Positions 43,169 through 52,211 of a stretch of 53,171 bases of DNA are shown one piece after another. Positions within the stretch are counted from its first letter, which is position 1; every line of letters begins with the position of its first letter. The stretch lies in the NCBI GenBank assembly GCA_016868475.1, contig VGGU01000010.1:1-53171 (forward strand), given 5' to 3'. A program made the translations under genes and the position numbers. The notes under the pieces are model-generated. The model searched no databases. It saw only the letters and a list, made by a program, of their open reading frames with translations, and was not told the origin of the DNA. Source of the DNA: Bacteroidota bacterium (GTDB taxonomy: Bacteria > Bacteroidota > Bacteroidia > Chitinophagales > Chitinophagaceae).

Positions 43169-43176
43169 CAAAGTTA
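43169..43176 (-). promoter_or_regulatory. -7 box (TAACTTTG) of TolB-like gene
   Basis: A perfect TAnnTTTG on the minus strand, 18 nt before the ATG at 43150. A CTTG about 16-17 nt further upstream is a possible -33 element. Confidence 0.5.
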
Positions 43177-43235
43177 CTCTTGTGGTATGGATCAAGTGTC
43201 AACTAATTGTAAAAAATGATTAGTACCTTGCACCT

Positions 43236-43895
43236 ATGCCGATTGTAGCCCCTTCTCTGCTCTCCGCTAATTTCCTGAATCTCCAGGCCGATTGCGAGCT
43301 GTTGAATAAAAGTGAAGCAGATTGGTATCACCTGGATGTAATGGACGGAGTTTTTGTTCCTAACATCAGCTTTGGCCCCATGTTGATTCATTTTTTTAGA
43401 AAAGCTACTGCTAAGACCTGCGACGTACATTTAATGATTGAAAAACCTGAGCGTTATCTGACTGCCTTCAAAGAGGCAGGTGCTGATATCATTACTGTAC
43501 ATGCTGAGGCCTGCATCCATCTTCACAGAACCATTCAGCAAATAAAAGAATTGGGCATCAAAGCAGGTGTTGCCCTTAATCCGCACACACCCGTTGCCAG
43601 CCTGACAAATGTGATAAGGGATATCGACCTGGTTTGTTTGATGAGCGTAAATCCTGGATTTGGCGGACAACAGTTTATTCCCTCAACGCTTCCAAAAATT
43701 ACTGAACTTAAAAAACTGATTTCCCAATACAATTCTGCTGCCCTCATTGAAGTGGACGGAGGCGTAACACTTGAAAATGCCCCTTCGATCATTGAAGCAG
43801 GCGCTGATGTGTTAGTGGCAGGTAACACAGTTTTTAAATCTAAGGATCCGCTGCAAACCATTGCCTCACTCAAGCGAATGGGAACTAACACATGA
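43236..43895 (+). CDS. rpe: Ribulose-phosphate 3-epimerase
   Basis: Pentose-phosphate enzyme of 219 aa that interconverts ribulose-5-phosphate and xylulose-5-phosphate on a TIM barrel. Family signatures are IVAPSLLSANFLNL, the metal-binding HLDVMDGVFVPNISFGP, CDVHLMIEKPE, SVNPGFGGQQFIP and the phosphate-binding EVDGGVTLENAP with ADVLVAGNTVF. The ATG at 43236 is preceded, after 5 nt, by a TACCTTG sequence resembling a -7 box with one T missing. The last 4 nt overlap the GNAT gene (ATGA), so the two are translationally coupled. Confidence 0.97.
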   Translation: MPIVAPSLLSANFLNLQADCELLNKSEADWYHLDVMDGVFVPNISFGPMLIHFFRKATAKTCDVHLMIEKPERYLTAFKEAGADIITVHAEACIHLHRTIQQIKELGIKAGVALNPHTPVASLTNVIRDIDLVCLMSVNPGFGGQQFIPSTLPKITELKKLISQYNSAALIEVDGGVTLENAPSIIEAGADVLVAGNTVFKSKDPLQTIASLKRMGTNT

Positions 43896-44344
43896 GTACT
43901 ATTCACTGGTCACTGCTAAAATTTGAATCACTTACTTCAATTGATTGCTACGAGATACTGCAATTGAGATCTGCCATTTTTGTAGTAGAACAGCAATGCG
44001 TTTATTTGGATATGGACAATAAGGACCAGCAGTCATGGCATTTGCTGGGTAAAATAGATGGTCAATTGGCGGCCTACACTCGCCTGCTGCCAGCGGGATT
44101 GGCTTTTACCCATTGTTCCATTGGGCGCGTAGTTACTGCATCAACCTTTAGAAGAGCCGGCCTGGGCAAACTTTTAATGGCAGAATCGATTCAATGTTGT
44201 GAAAAATTATTTGGGAAAGGCCCTATAGAGATAGGCGCTCAATTATATCTTGAAAAATTCTACCAGTCTTTTGGGTTTAACAGCGTGGGAGAAATTTATT
44301 TAGAAGATGGGATCGAACACATTCATATGATCAGGATGGCTTAA
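43892..44344 (+). CDS. GNAT-family N-acetyltransferase (ElaA-like)
   Basis: 150-aa acetyl-CoA-dependent acyltransferase. The N-terminal half matches ElaA: YEILQLRSAIFVVEQQCVY and MDNKDQQSWHLLG. Motif A of GNAT proteins is seen in SIGRVVTASTFRRAGLGKLL (acetyl-CoA-binding R/Q-x-x-G-x-G/A type), and the C-terminal half ends with YLEKFYQSFGFNSVGEIYLE. The substrate is unknown. It is coupled to rpe by a 4-nt overlap and its stop overlaps the uvrA stop on the other strand by 4 nt. Confidence 0.87.
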   Translation: MSTIHWSLLKFESLTSIDCYEILQLRSAIFVVEQQCVYLDMDNKDQQSWHLLGKIDGQLAAYTRLLPAGLAFTHCSIGRVVTASTFRRAGLGKLLMAESIQCCEKLFGKGPIEIGAQLYLEKFYQSFGFNSVGEIYLEDGIEHIHMIRMA

Positions 44345-47202
44345 TGGGCAGTCATCAATTCTTGTTTCAAAAAATTAGCTGTATACGTTGTTGTTTCCCT
44401 TATCATTTCTTCAGGCCTACCTTGAAAAAGAATGGCTCCGCCCCCATCTCCTCCCTCCGGACCCAGATCAATGATATGGTCGGCCATTTTGATCACATCT
44501 AAATTGTGTTCAATCACCAATACCGTATTACCCCGGTCCACTAATTTATTAAGTACGTCCATCAAATGACGGATATCTTCAAAGTGAAGGCCCGTAGTAG
44601 GTTCGTCTAATATATAAAAGGTTTTTCCCGTATCCCTTTTTGCTAATTCAGTAGAAAGTTTTACCCGCTGGGCTTCACCACCGCTTAAAGTAGTGGCCGC
44701 TTGACCCAGGGTTAAATAGCCCAACCCTACTTCCTCCAAGACTTTAATTTTTCTATGGAGATAAGGAATGGGTTGAAAAAAACAAATGGCTTCTTCCACA
44801 GTCATGTTCAATACATCAGCAATGGATTTGCCTTTGTACCGCACTTCCAGGGTGTCCCGATTGTAACGCTTACCATTGCAACTGGAACAATGTACATATA
44901 CATCAGGAAGAAAATTCATTTCAATCACTCGTATGCCTCCGCCCTCGCAGGTATTGCAACGGCCGGATCTTACGTTGAAAGAAAATCTACCGGCACCATA
45001 ACCTCGTACTTTGCTTTCGGGCAAAGTGGAGAACAATGTTCTGATCTCCGTAAAAAAACCACAGTAAGTAGCGGGATTACTGCGTGGTGTTCTGCCAATG
45101 GGAGACTGGTCGATTTCTATTACTTTATCGATATGTTCCAGCCCAATTATTTTTTTGTAAGGCAACGGTTGCATCCGGGAATCGTAACAGTGTTTTGCTA
45201 GTAAAGGATACAAGGTTTCGTTAATGAGCGTGGATTTGCCTGATCCACTTACCCCCGTAACCACAATTAACTTTCCGAGTGGAAAATCAGCATTGATATG
45301 CTGTAAATTATTGCCACTGGCTCCTTGCAAGGATAAAGAGTTTCCATTCCCTTTTCTACGCACAACAGGTACAGGTAGTTTTAATTTTCCATTTAAATAA
45401 CTGGCCGTGATAGTGCTCAATGTTAAAAAAGAAGCAGGAGGTCCGGCAGCAACAATTTTTCCCCCATGAAATCCTGCTCTTGGACCAATATCAATTAAAT
45501 GATCAGCAGCCATCATAATATCCTTATCATGCTCTACCACAATCACGGTATTTCCTATGTCCCTCATTTTTTTTAACGCTTGAATAAGCTGATGATTATC
45601 GCGTTGATGTAACCCAATGGAAGGTTCATCCAAAATATAAGTAATGCCTCTCAACTGTGAGCCGATTTGTGTAGCCAAGCGAATGCGTTGCGATTCGCCG
45701 CCGCTTAAACTACGGCTGGGTCGATTTAATGATAAATAACCCAATCCCACTTGCAATAAAAAATCAAGCCGATCACGAATCTCTTTTAAAACATCTTTGG
45801 CTATGGTGTTTTCTTTGTTGGATAAACGAAGTTCTATTCCATCAAACCACGCTGCCAGATTATCGAGATTCATGTTACTGAGCGCAGCAATATTTTTTTG
45901 ATCTATTCTGAACCAATTGCTTTCTTTTTTAAGGCGCATGCCTTCACAGGTAGTACAGGGCTTCACCTCCATAAATTCTTCAGTCCACTCTCGTAAGTTT
46001 TCACTGTAGGGATTAGCAAACCAACGATGCAGAAAGTTAATGACGCCCTCAAAAGGAGCATGGGGATTAAATGGTAAATCAGCAAATTCAGTTGCGGTAA
46101 GCTCCCCCTCCTCATTACCGTACAACATCAGGTTCAATTGTTTTTTTGGAAGATCTTGAATAGGCGTTTTTAAAGAGATCTTATGCTTTTTAGCCATCTC
46201 CTGTGCTTGTCTGAATACCCACGCATCCCGTTCTTGACCCAGTGGAACTATCCCGCCTTCACTAATACTCAGTGAAGTATCTGAAAGAATAGTTTTCATA
46301 TTTACATGATGACTTACCCCCAGCCCTTTGCAAGCAGGACATGCTCCGTAAGGAGAATTAAATGAAAAGGAGTTGGGGGAAGGTTCTTCGTAACTAATGC
46401 CGGTATCCTCACACATCATTTGTTTGGAATATTGCACAATGCCCTGCCCTTCTACCTCTAAAAACAATAAGCCTTTTCCCAATTGTAATCCCTGCTGAAC
46501 ACTTTGGTTCAATCGTGTGCGCATTGAATATTCCACTGGCAATCGGTCAATGACAAGTTCTATATCATGGATCACATATCGATCAACTTGCATCTTGGCT
46601 TGTAAGTCTCGCAAGACACCATCCACACGAACTTTTATGTATCCCTTTTTTCTATACTCTTCAAACAGCTCACGGTAATGGCCTTTTCTGCCACGCACAA
46701 GCGGCGCTAATACCGAAATTTTTTTCCCTTCAAAATTTTGAAAAATGGCTTGAACAATTTCCTCCTCACTCCACTTGACCATGGGTTTTCCTGTGTTAAA
46801 GGAATACGCCCGACCAATTCTTGCAAAAAGCAAACGTAAAAAATCATACACTTCTGTTACGGTTCCAACTGTTGAGCGAGGATTTTTGCTGGTGGTTTTT
46901 TGCTCAATGGCAATTACCGGAGAAAGTCCCGTAATTCGATCCACATCCGGTCTTTCCATATCTCCAACAAATTGACGCATATAGGCCCCAAATGTTTCTA
47001 AATAACGACGTTGTCCTTCCGCATAGATAGTATCAAAAGCCAATGAGGATTTTCCCGAACCACTAATTCCGGTAATCACCACCAACTTATTTTTTGGAAT
47101 AGCAATATCCAGATTCTTCAGGTTGTGCACACGCGCGCCTGTTACCTCAATAAATTCCAGGCTATTTTCAGATGTTGACTTCTTGCTAATGGTGCGCGCC
47201 AT
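44341..47202 (-). CDS. uvrA: Excinuclease ABC subunit A
   Basis: DNA-damage recognition ATPase of nucleotide excision repair, 953 aa, with two ABC ATPase modules. The first Walker A is GISGSGKSSLAFDT near residue 45 and the second GVSGSGKSTLINET. Both ABC signatures are seen (SGGESQRIRLA and SGGEAQRVKLS). Zinc-binding cysteine pairs are in CPACKGLG, CTTCEG and CNTCEGGG with CSSCNGKRYN. DEPSIGLHQRD and DEPTTGLHFED are the Walker B/D-loop regions. It starts 19 nt after an LTA-synthase-like gene. A TATCTTTA sequence at 47217-47210 (minus strand) is a one-mismatch -7 box. Confidence 0.98.
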   Translation of the reverse strand: MARTISKKSTSENSLEFIEVTGARVHNLKNLDIAIPKNKLVVITGISGSGKSSLAFDTIYAEGQRRYLETFGAYMRQFVGDMERPDVDRITGLSPVIAIEQKTTSKNPRSTVGTVTEVYDFLRLLFARIGRAYSFNTGKPMVKWSEEEIVQAIFQNFEGKKISVLAPLVRGRKGHYRELFEEYRKKGYIKVRVDGVLRDLQAKMQVDRYVIHDIELVIDRLPVEYSMRTRLNQSVQQGLQLGKGLLFLEVEGQGIVQYSKQMMCEDTGISYEEPSPNSFSFNSPYGACPACKGLGVSHHVNMKTILSDTSLSISEGGIVPLGQERDAWVFRQAQEMAKKHKISLKTPIQDLPKKQLNLMLYGNEEGELTATEFADLPFNPHAPFEGVINFLHRWFANPYSENLREWTEEFMEVKPCTTCEGMRLKKESNWFRIDQKNIAALSNMNLDNLAAWFDGIELRLSNKENTIAKDVLKEIRDRLDFLLQVGLGYLSLNRPSRSLSGGESQRIRLATQIGSQLRGITYILDEPSIGLHQRDNHQLIQALKKMRDIGNTVIVVEHDKDIMMAADHLIDIGPRAGFHGGKIVAAGPPASFLTLSTITASYLNGKLKLPVPVVRRKGNGNSLSLQGASGNNLQHINADFPLGKLIVVTGVSGSGKSTLINETLYPLLAKHCYDSRMQPLPYKKIIGLEHIDKVIEIDQSPIGRTPRSNPATYCGFFTEIRTLFSTLPESKVRGYGAGRFSFNVRSGRCNTCEGGGIRVIEMNFLPDVYVHCSSCNGKRYNRDTLEVRYKGKSIADVLNMTVEEAICFFQPIPYLHRKIKVLEEVGLGYLTLGQAATTLSGGEAQRVKLSTELAKRDTGKTFYILDEPTTGLHFEDIRHLMDVLNKLVDRGNTVLVIEHNLDVIKMADHIIDLGPEGGDGGGAILFQGRPEEMIRETTTYTANFLKQELMTAH

Positions 47203-47221
47203 AAGGAGTTAAAGATACAGG

Positions 47222-49162
47222 CTAACGGGCAGGTGGCAGAAGTTGATTACCAATAAGCCGATTATGATATTGTTGAATGTAGGCCTTTAACCGCCTATCC
47301 ATATCCAGAACAACTTGCTTCTCTTGAGTTGCCAGATTTTTGTGTAACTGAGGATCTTTAATAAAGTCAAAAAGGACGCTTTTTCCATTTTCATTTTGCT
47401 GATACAAAAATTGGTTTTGAATCAACTGATAGCCACCATAGTAATTAACCACCCAATTTTCAGGCTGTGAATCAAATATGTTTTTTCCAAAGGAAACTAT
47501 ACTGCCTTTATAACCCAGATAACCCAATACAGAGGGCATGATATCTGTTTGCTGAATATTTCCTGGCAAAAAAGCTTTTAGACTATCTGAAGGATGGTAG
47601 AAAAAAATAGGAATAGCCATATTACCCCAGGCAGTTTGATAGGAAGGATGATGAGAGATAGAAGCATGATCGGCTGTGATCACAAACAAGGTTTTTCGAA
47701 ACCATGGCTTGGTCTTAATTTTTTCAAAAAACTTTTTCAGTGCTTGGTCCGTATAACCCGTAACCTCTCGTATTGGATGTTCTCCTTTTGGAAATACATC
47801 CTTATACTTTGCAGGCACCTTAAATGGTTCATGCGAGGAAACAGTAAATATGGTGGATTGAAATGGTTCGGGAAAACTATCCAACTTACTGGCAAAAAAT
47901 TGTAAAAAGGGTTCATCCCAAATACCCCAGGTTCCATCAAAATCCTGATCATTGCCATATTGGTCCTTGCCATAATAATGTTCTACTCCCAATAAATTCA
48001 CTAAAGCCTGGAATCCCATGGAGCCGTTGGGGGCCCCATGAAAAAAGGAAGTGTGATACCCCTTTTCTTTTAATAGTTGCGGAAGACCTTGCAACTGGTT
48101 TGAAACATAAGGCGTGAGCACAAAAGGCAATTCTCCGGAGGAAATACTGGCTAATACAGCCGGTAGCGCATCAATGGACTTTCTTCCTGCAGCAAATCCA
48201 TTTTCCACTACATAACTCTTGGCCAACAATGAATCTAAAAATGGAGTGTACCCCTTATACCTGCCATTATTCAAACCACGGTTATAAAATCCAATGGATT
48301 CCCGACCAAAACTCTCTAACACCAAGATCACAACATTTTCGGCCTTAAATGCATGGGCAGGGTTTAGTTGAATTATTGGCGAATAAATATCCGCTAATTG
48401 TTTAGTGGAGAAGTAATGATCCTCTTTGTAAAACTGCTGCCGGATAGTGCGGAGTATACAAAAGGGAGTATTCAATACCAATGGAATATCGCCAGGGTTC
48501 TTTACATATTGCCCGGCATTACTCATAGTGATTGGACGTGTGGAATACCGCCAATCACCCCGAATGCCTCCCACCAATAGAAAAGGGAAAAGCAATAACA
48601 TCCCCAAGGATCCTGTATAAAAATAGTTAGGTCGAAAAATAGCTGGCGGTTTTACCGAAATACGATTATAGCCAATCACCAACAACCAGAATAGTATTAG
48701 AAACACAGGCAGGAAATACCAATAATGCCAGGCAGCAGTTGTTAAAATGGTGCCCAGGTTATCTTCATTGGAAAATTCTCGAACTACTGATGCGGTTGTA
48801 CGGCGTAACGTAAAAGGAAAGTAAACCATATCCACACAACTCACTAATAAGGCTAATCCATTGCTAAAGAAGTACAGTCCACGAGTAAACCGCTGAAATG
48901 ATTGTTGATAGCGAGCTTTGAGCGGAGTCGATTGCAAAATGATATACAGTGAGTTAACATAGCAAATAGCCGCAATATCAAAACGAAGCCCACCCCACAT
49001 AATGTTACCCCAATCAGTCATTGAAAGATCCTTAAATGAACCTTGGTTAAAAAAATAAAAAATAAAACGAGAACCCCACAATAAGGCCAAGGCCCAACTA
49101 ACCCGCACAGCAATAGCGGCATATTGATTAAGCTGAATTTTATTTGGCACAATCTTGTTCAT
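47222..49162 (-). CDS. LTA-synthase-like membrane sulfatase, copy 2
   Basis: Inner-membrane enzyme of 646 aa. About five N-terminal helices (to about residue 210) precede a periplasmic alkaline-phosphatase-superfamily domain. Metal and active-site motifs are NVVILVLESFGRESIGFYN, FAAGRKSIDALPAVLAS (with the likely nucleophile Ser), VSSHEPFKVP and VITADHASISHHPS. It is of the same family as 20907-22889 but clearly different in sequence, including the nucleophile region. Its closest functional models are phosphoglycerol or phosphoethanolamine transferases; the substrate is unknown. uvrA follows by 19 nt. A one-mismatch -7 box, TAATTTTA, lies at 49178-49171 (minus strand). Confidence 0.87.
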   Translation of the reverse strand: MNKIVPNKIQLNQYAAIAVRVSWALALLWGSRFIFYFFNQGSFKDLSMTDWGNIMWGGLRFDIAAICYVNSLYIILQSTPLKARYQQSFQRFTRGLYFFSNGLALLVSCVDMVYFPFTLRRTTASVVREFSNEDNLGTILTTAAWHYWYFLPVFLILFWLLVIGYNRISVKPPAIFRPNYFYTGSLGMLLLFPFLLVGGIRGDWRYSTRPITMSNAGQYVKNPGDIPLVLNTPFCILRTIRQQFYKEDHYFSTKQLADIYSPIIQLNPAHAFKAENVVILVLESFGRESIGFYNRGLNNGRYKGYTPFLDSLLAKSYVVENGFAAGRKSIDALPAVLASISSGELPFVLTPYVSNQLQGLPQLLKEKGYHTSFFHGAPNGSMGFQALVNLLGVEHYYGKDQYGNDQDFDGTWGIWDEPFLQFFASKLDSFPEPFQSTIFTVSSHEPFKVPAKYKDVFPKGEHPIREVTGYTDQALKKFFEKIKTKPWFRKTLFVITADHASISHHPSYQTAWGNMAIPIFFYHPSDSLKAFLPGNIQQTDIMPSVLGYLGYKGSIVSFGKNIFDSQPENWVVNYYGGYQLIQNQFLYQQNENGKSVLFDFIKDPQLHKNLATQEKQVVLDMDRRLKAYIQQYHNRLIGNQLLPPAR

Positions 49163-49225
49163 CCTGGGGTTAAAATTACGTTTTAGTTAAGACCTAGTCT
49201 GCTATATTCGCATAAACAATCAGTT

Positions 49226-49702
49226 ATGCGCTCGTTACTGCTTACACTCCTGCTTATTCCTATGAGCCTGCTGGCACAAGAAAAACTTCCAGCAGTTGTC
49301 ATTAAATCCATTGCCGGAAAGGAGATAAATACAGAAACCTTTTATAACAGTGACGTTCCCTTAGTGATCAGTTTTTGGGCTACCTGGTGTAAACCTTGCT
49401 TGCAAGAACTAGATGCCTTCAATGACCTTACCGAAACATGGAAAAAAGAAACACCCGCACGCATTATTGCTATTTCCATCGACGATAGCCGCACAGCAGC
49501 GGGAATTAAAAAAACAGCGGGATTGCACGACTGGAGTTTTGAAGTTTTTTGGGACCAAAATCAAGATCTCAAACGAGCACTCAATATTTCTTTAATTCCA
49601 CACACATTAGTTATTGATAAAAAAGGAGTGATTATAAAACGGTATACCGCCTATGTTCCCGGCAATGAGGAAAATATTTTGGCCATACTCAAAACATTAT
49701 AG
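49226..49702 (+). CDS. TlpA-family thioredoxin-like protein
   Basis: 158-aa exported thiol-disulfide oxidoreductase. The signal peptide is about residues 1-17 (MRSLLLTLLLIPMSLLAQ). The thioredoxin domain has the active-site motif WCKPC with C55 and C58, in FWATWCKPCLQELDAF, and a cis-proline loop in ISLIPHTLVIDKKG. It is probably anchored or free in the periplasm and reduces or transfers disulfides. The DUF6029 gene starts 1 nt after its stop, so they form an operon. TATATTCG at 49203-49210 is a one-mismatch -7 box. Confidence 0.9.
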   Translation: MRSLLLTLLLIPMSLLAQEKLPAVVIKSIAGKEINTETFYNSDVPLVISFWATWCKPCLQELDAFNDLTETWKKETPARIIAISIDDSRTAAGIKKTAGLHDWSFEVFWDQNQDLKRALNISLIPHTLVIDKKGVIIKRYTAYVPGNEENILAILKTL

Positions 49703-49703
49703 C

Positions 49704-51317
49704 ATGCGAGTACTCCTTTCTTCTGTCCTACTCTCCCTAAGTTTTTCCGGTTTTACGCAAGGAAAAAGTTTTTTCAAAGAAAGTAAACTAAATGGGAGTC
49801 TTGAAACCAGTAACCAGTATTACCTGGATAACAAACGAGGAAACATTCTGGCACCCGAAAAAAGATTTGCATCCAACACCTACCTGACTGCCAACTACCA
49901 ATACAAAGGCTTTAGGGCAGGCATTCAATTTGAAGGATACAACCCGGCTCTGCAGGGATTTCCTACCCGCTATGAGGGGAATAAGCTAGTTCGCCGGTTT
50001 GTTCGTTATACCAACAAAAAAATTGATGTACATCTTGGTAACTTTTTTGAACAATTTGGGAACGGATTAATCTTTAGAGCTTTTGAAGAAAGAAGCTTAG
50101 GATTAGATAACAATATTGATGGTCTGGGGATTCGATTTACACCTGTAAAATCATTAAAAATTAAAGCCATCGCAGGGCGTCCTCGCACCTTTATGGAAAG
50201 ATCACCCGGTGAAGTAATGGGTGGTGATATAGAATGGTCTCCCCTTAATCGGGAAAGTGATGGAAAAACGCAGCTGTTGCAATTGGGTGCCAGCTATGTA
50301 AAACGATTTATGCGTTATTATGGCGCCGATCCTAATTTTCCGCAACAGGTAAATGCCTTTGCTGCCCGATTTAACGGAGAATACAATGCCATCAATTTTT
50401 CGGGAGAATGGGTGCACAAATCCATAGAAGCTAACTTTCAAAATGACTACATAAAAAAGAAAGGGCTAATTCTATTTCTTAAGGCAGGTTGGCAGGATCC
50501 AACTAACAGAATGGGTGCACAAGTTCAATTTCGCAGGTTGGAGAATGCAGACTACAAAGGAAATTTCAATTCCAGTGATGCCGTAGCCTCTATCAACTAT
50601 ACGCCTGCGCTTACCCGACAACACACTAATTTACTAGCCAATATTTATCCGCACGCCATACAATCCATTGGTGAAATTGGAGGCATGGTTGACTTTTTTA
50701 TTCGTTTCAAAAAAAATACTCCCTTGGGTGGTAAATATGGAACAAGAGTGGATCTTAATTATTCCAATTATCACGCTCTAGATAGTATCCGGGTAACCAC
50801 CGGAGCAGGTTTTATCAGCAAAAGAACCCTTGCCTTTGGAAAAACCAAATTTTTCAGAGACTTCAATTTGATCATTGATAAAAGATGGACAAAAAACTAC
50901 AAAACACTAGCAACCCTTATTAATCTTTTTTACAATCGGACTATTTTACAAGGAGGGCCTTTTGGAGAAGTGAGGGCCACATTGGTGGTTACTGATCATT
51001 ATATTAAGATCAAGAAAAAAAATCAGCTTAGAATCAATGCCGAGCATATGTGGGTTAATGGTGATGAGCAAAACTGGGCAGGACTGTTAACCGAGTGGAG
51101 TTTTCCAAACGGGCTATCGCTTTTTGCTAGCGATATGACAAATTACCAGTCCTATAAAATGCACTACTACAATGTTGGATTTGCGCTCTCCAAAAATAAA
51201 CAGCGGATTCAGCTAAGCGCAGGTCAGCAAAGAGCCGGCTTGCTCTGTGTGGGAGGTATTTGCCGCTTTGTTCCCTCTTACAATGGATTTAGTTTGAACT
51301 ATACCCTAAATCTCTAA
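49704..51317 (+). CDS. DUF6029-family outer-membrane protein
   Basis: 537-aa protein of unknown function, probably an outer-membrane beta-barrel. The ATG at 49704, one base after the preceding stop, gives a signal peptide (MRVLLSSVLLSLSFSGFTQG); the longer frame only overlaps tlpA. The mature part starts with FKESKLNGSLETSNQYYLDN and is rich in aromatic strands such as VHLGNFFEQFGNGLIFRAFE, ending SYNGFSLNYTLNL with a terminal strand suited to BAM insertion. It matches the DUF6029 pattern of Bacteroidetes. Its tight link with a TlpA-type thioredoxin and the nearby Omp28-like lipoprotein hints at a redox-dependent surface system, which is inference. Confidence 0.75.
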   Translation: MRVLLSSVLLSLSFSGFTQGKSFFKESKLNGSLETSNQYYLDNKRGNILAPEKRFASNTYLTANYQYKGFRAGIQFEGYNPALQGFPTRYEGNKLVRRFVRYTNKKIDVHLGNFFEQFGNGLIFRAFEERSLGLDNNIDGLGIRFTPVKSLKIKAIAGRPRTFMERSPGEVMGGDIEWSPLNRESDGKTQLLQLGASYVKRFMRYYGADPNFPQQVNAFAARFNGEYNAINFSGEWVHKSIEANFQNDYIKKKGLILFLKAGWQDPTNRMGAQVQFRRLENADYKGNFNSSDAVASINYTPALTRQHTNLLANIYPHAIQSIGEIGGMVDFFIRFKKNTPLGGKYGTRVDLNYSNYHALDSIRVTTGAGFISKRTLAFGKTKFFRDFNLIIDKRWTKNYKTLATLINLFYNRTILQGGPFGEVRATLVVTDHYIKIKKKNQLRINAEHMWVNGDEQNWAGLLTEWSFPNGLSLFASDMTNYQSYKMHYYNVGFALSKNKQRIQLSAGQQRAGLLCVGGICRFVPSYNGFSLNYTLNL

Positions 51318-51328
51318 CCCGCTCTTCC

Positions 51329-52201
51329 TTAAAAGTTCTGCATTTGGCCAATAATAACTGACTGCGCGTTGAGCACTTGTGTGCTGGTGTTAGAGCCTGT
51401 GTCGTTGATTACCAATGCAACTATTTTACCTTTTCCAGCTGGAATACCTGTAACGCTAACGGTTGTATTGTTCACATATTGACCACCCAGACCGGTGTTG
51501 GCAACAGGTATCACATCTCCCTCTAAATTAGCAGAGATGGAACGTCTGAAAACTCCATTATGCGTAAAGTTAGGCATTGGGTTGCCTGCAGAATAATAAG
51601 GATGTCCCTGGTAACTACTGTTATTAGCCAGGTAATTGGCTTGATTGTATTTCAAGTCGTCCTCAATTAACATCAGGACCAACTTCACATTTTTCTTACT
51701 AAAATCACTTCCAAATTTTACCGTAGTTTTTAATGCGCAATCCGTGCCTGTAACTGTGGTTTCCAACTTTATGCCTACGAAAGATTCCGCCGCCACTGCA
51801 AAATCAATGTTGCTGGCTAATGTAGAAGAGCTAACCACCGTTTGACGATTAACCAGTCCAGTGGGATATGCATTAATACCATACCGGTTCATTAGTGGTA
51901 TGAATGCATTAGAGTGAAAAGGATCAAATGGATAACTTGGTGAAGGGCCATAATGCATTCCAACAAAGATCAGTTTGGATCCATGTTGCTGTTGTTTTTG
52001 CTCAAGCGTGTAAGTCATAAGCGGACACCATCCACACCAGGTGCCTGTGAAATCCTCAACATAAGCTTTGCGGGTATAATTAGTAACCGTGGGGGTGTTT
52101 CCACCTCCACCTGGAGTCTCGTCCTTTTTTTTCTTACATCCGGTTGATAAAAGAGCAAATCCAAGTGCCAGCATGGGTAGGATAAAGCGAATTGATTTCA
52201 T
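51329..52201 (-). CDS. Omp28-like thioredoxin-fold lipoprotein
   Basis: 290-aa lipoprotein. From the ATG at 52201 a lipobox (LLSTGC) places the lipidated cysteine at residue 22, followed by a run of lysines and a Gly-rich linker. The body has a redox-type motif C56-G-W-C59 in DFTGTWCGWCPLM and features of the Omp28-related family of Bacteroidetes (GMHYGPSPSYPFDPFHSNAF). Export of an outer-membrane lipoprotein with a thioredoxin-like fold is likely; its function is unknown. It starts 10 nt after the DNA-alkylation repair gene stop, so cotranscription is probable although the roles are unrelated. Confidence 0.83.
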   Translation of the reverse strand: MKSIRFILPMLALGFALLSTGCKKKKDETPGGGGNTPTVTNYTRKAYVEDFTGTWCGWCPLMTYTLEQKQQQHGSKLIFVGMHYGPSPSYPFDPFHSNAFIPLMNRYGINAYPTGLVNRQTVVSSSTLASNIDFAVAAESFVGIKLETTVTGTDCALKTTVKFGSDFSKKNVKLVLMLIEDDLKYNQANYLANNSSYQGHPYYSAGNPMPNFTHNGVFRRSISANLEGDVIPVANTGLGGQYVNNTTVSVTGIPAGKGKIVALVINDTGSNTSTQVLNAQSVIIGQMQNF

Positions 52202-52211
52202 GAAGTCGGTT

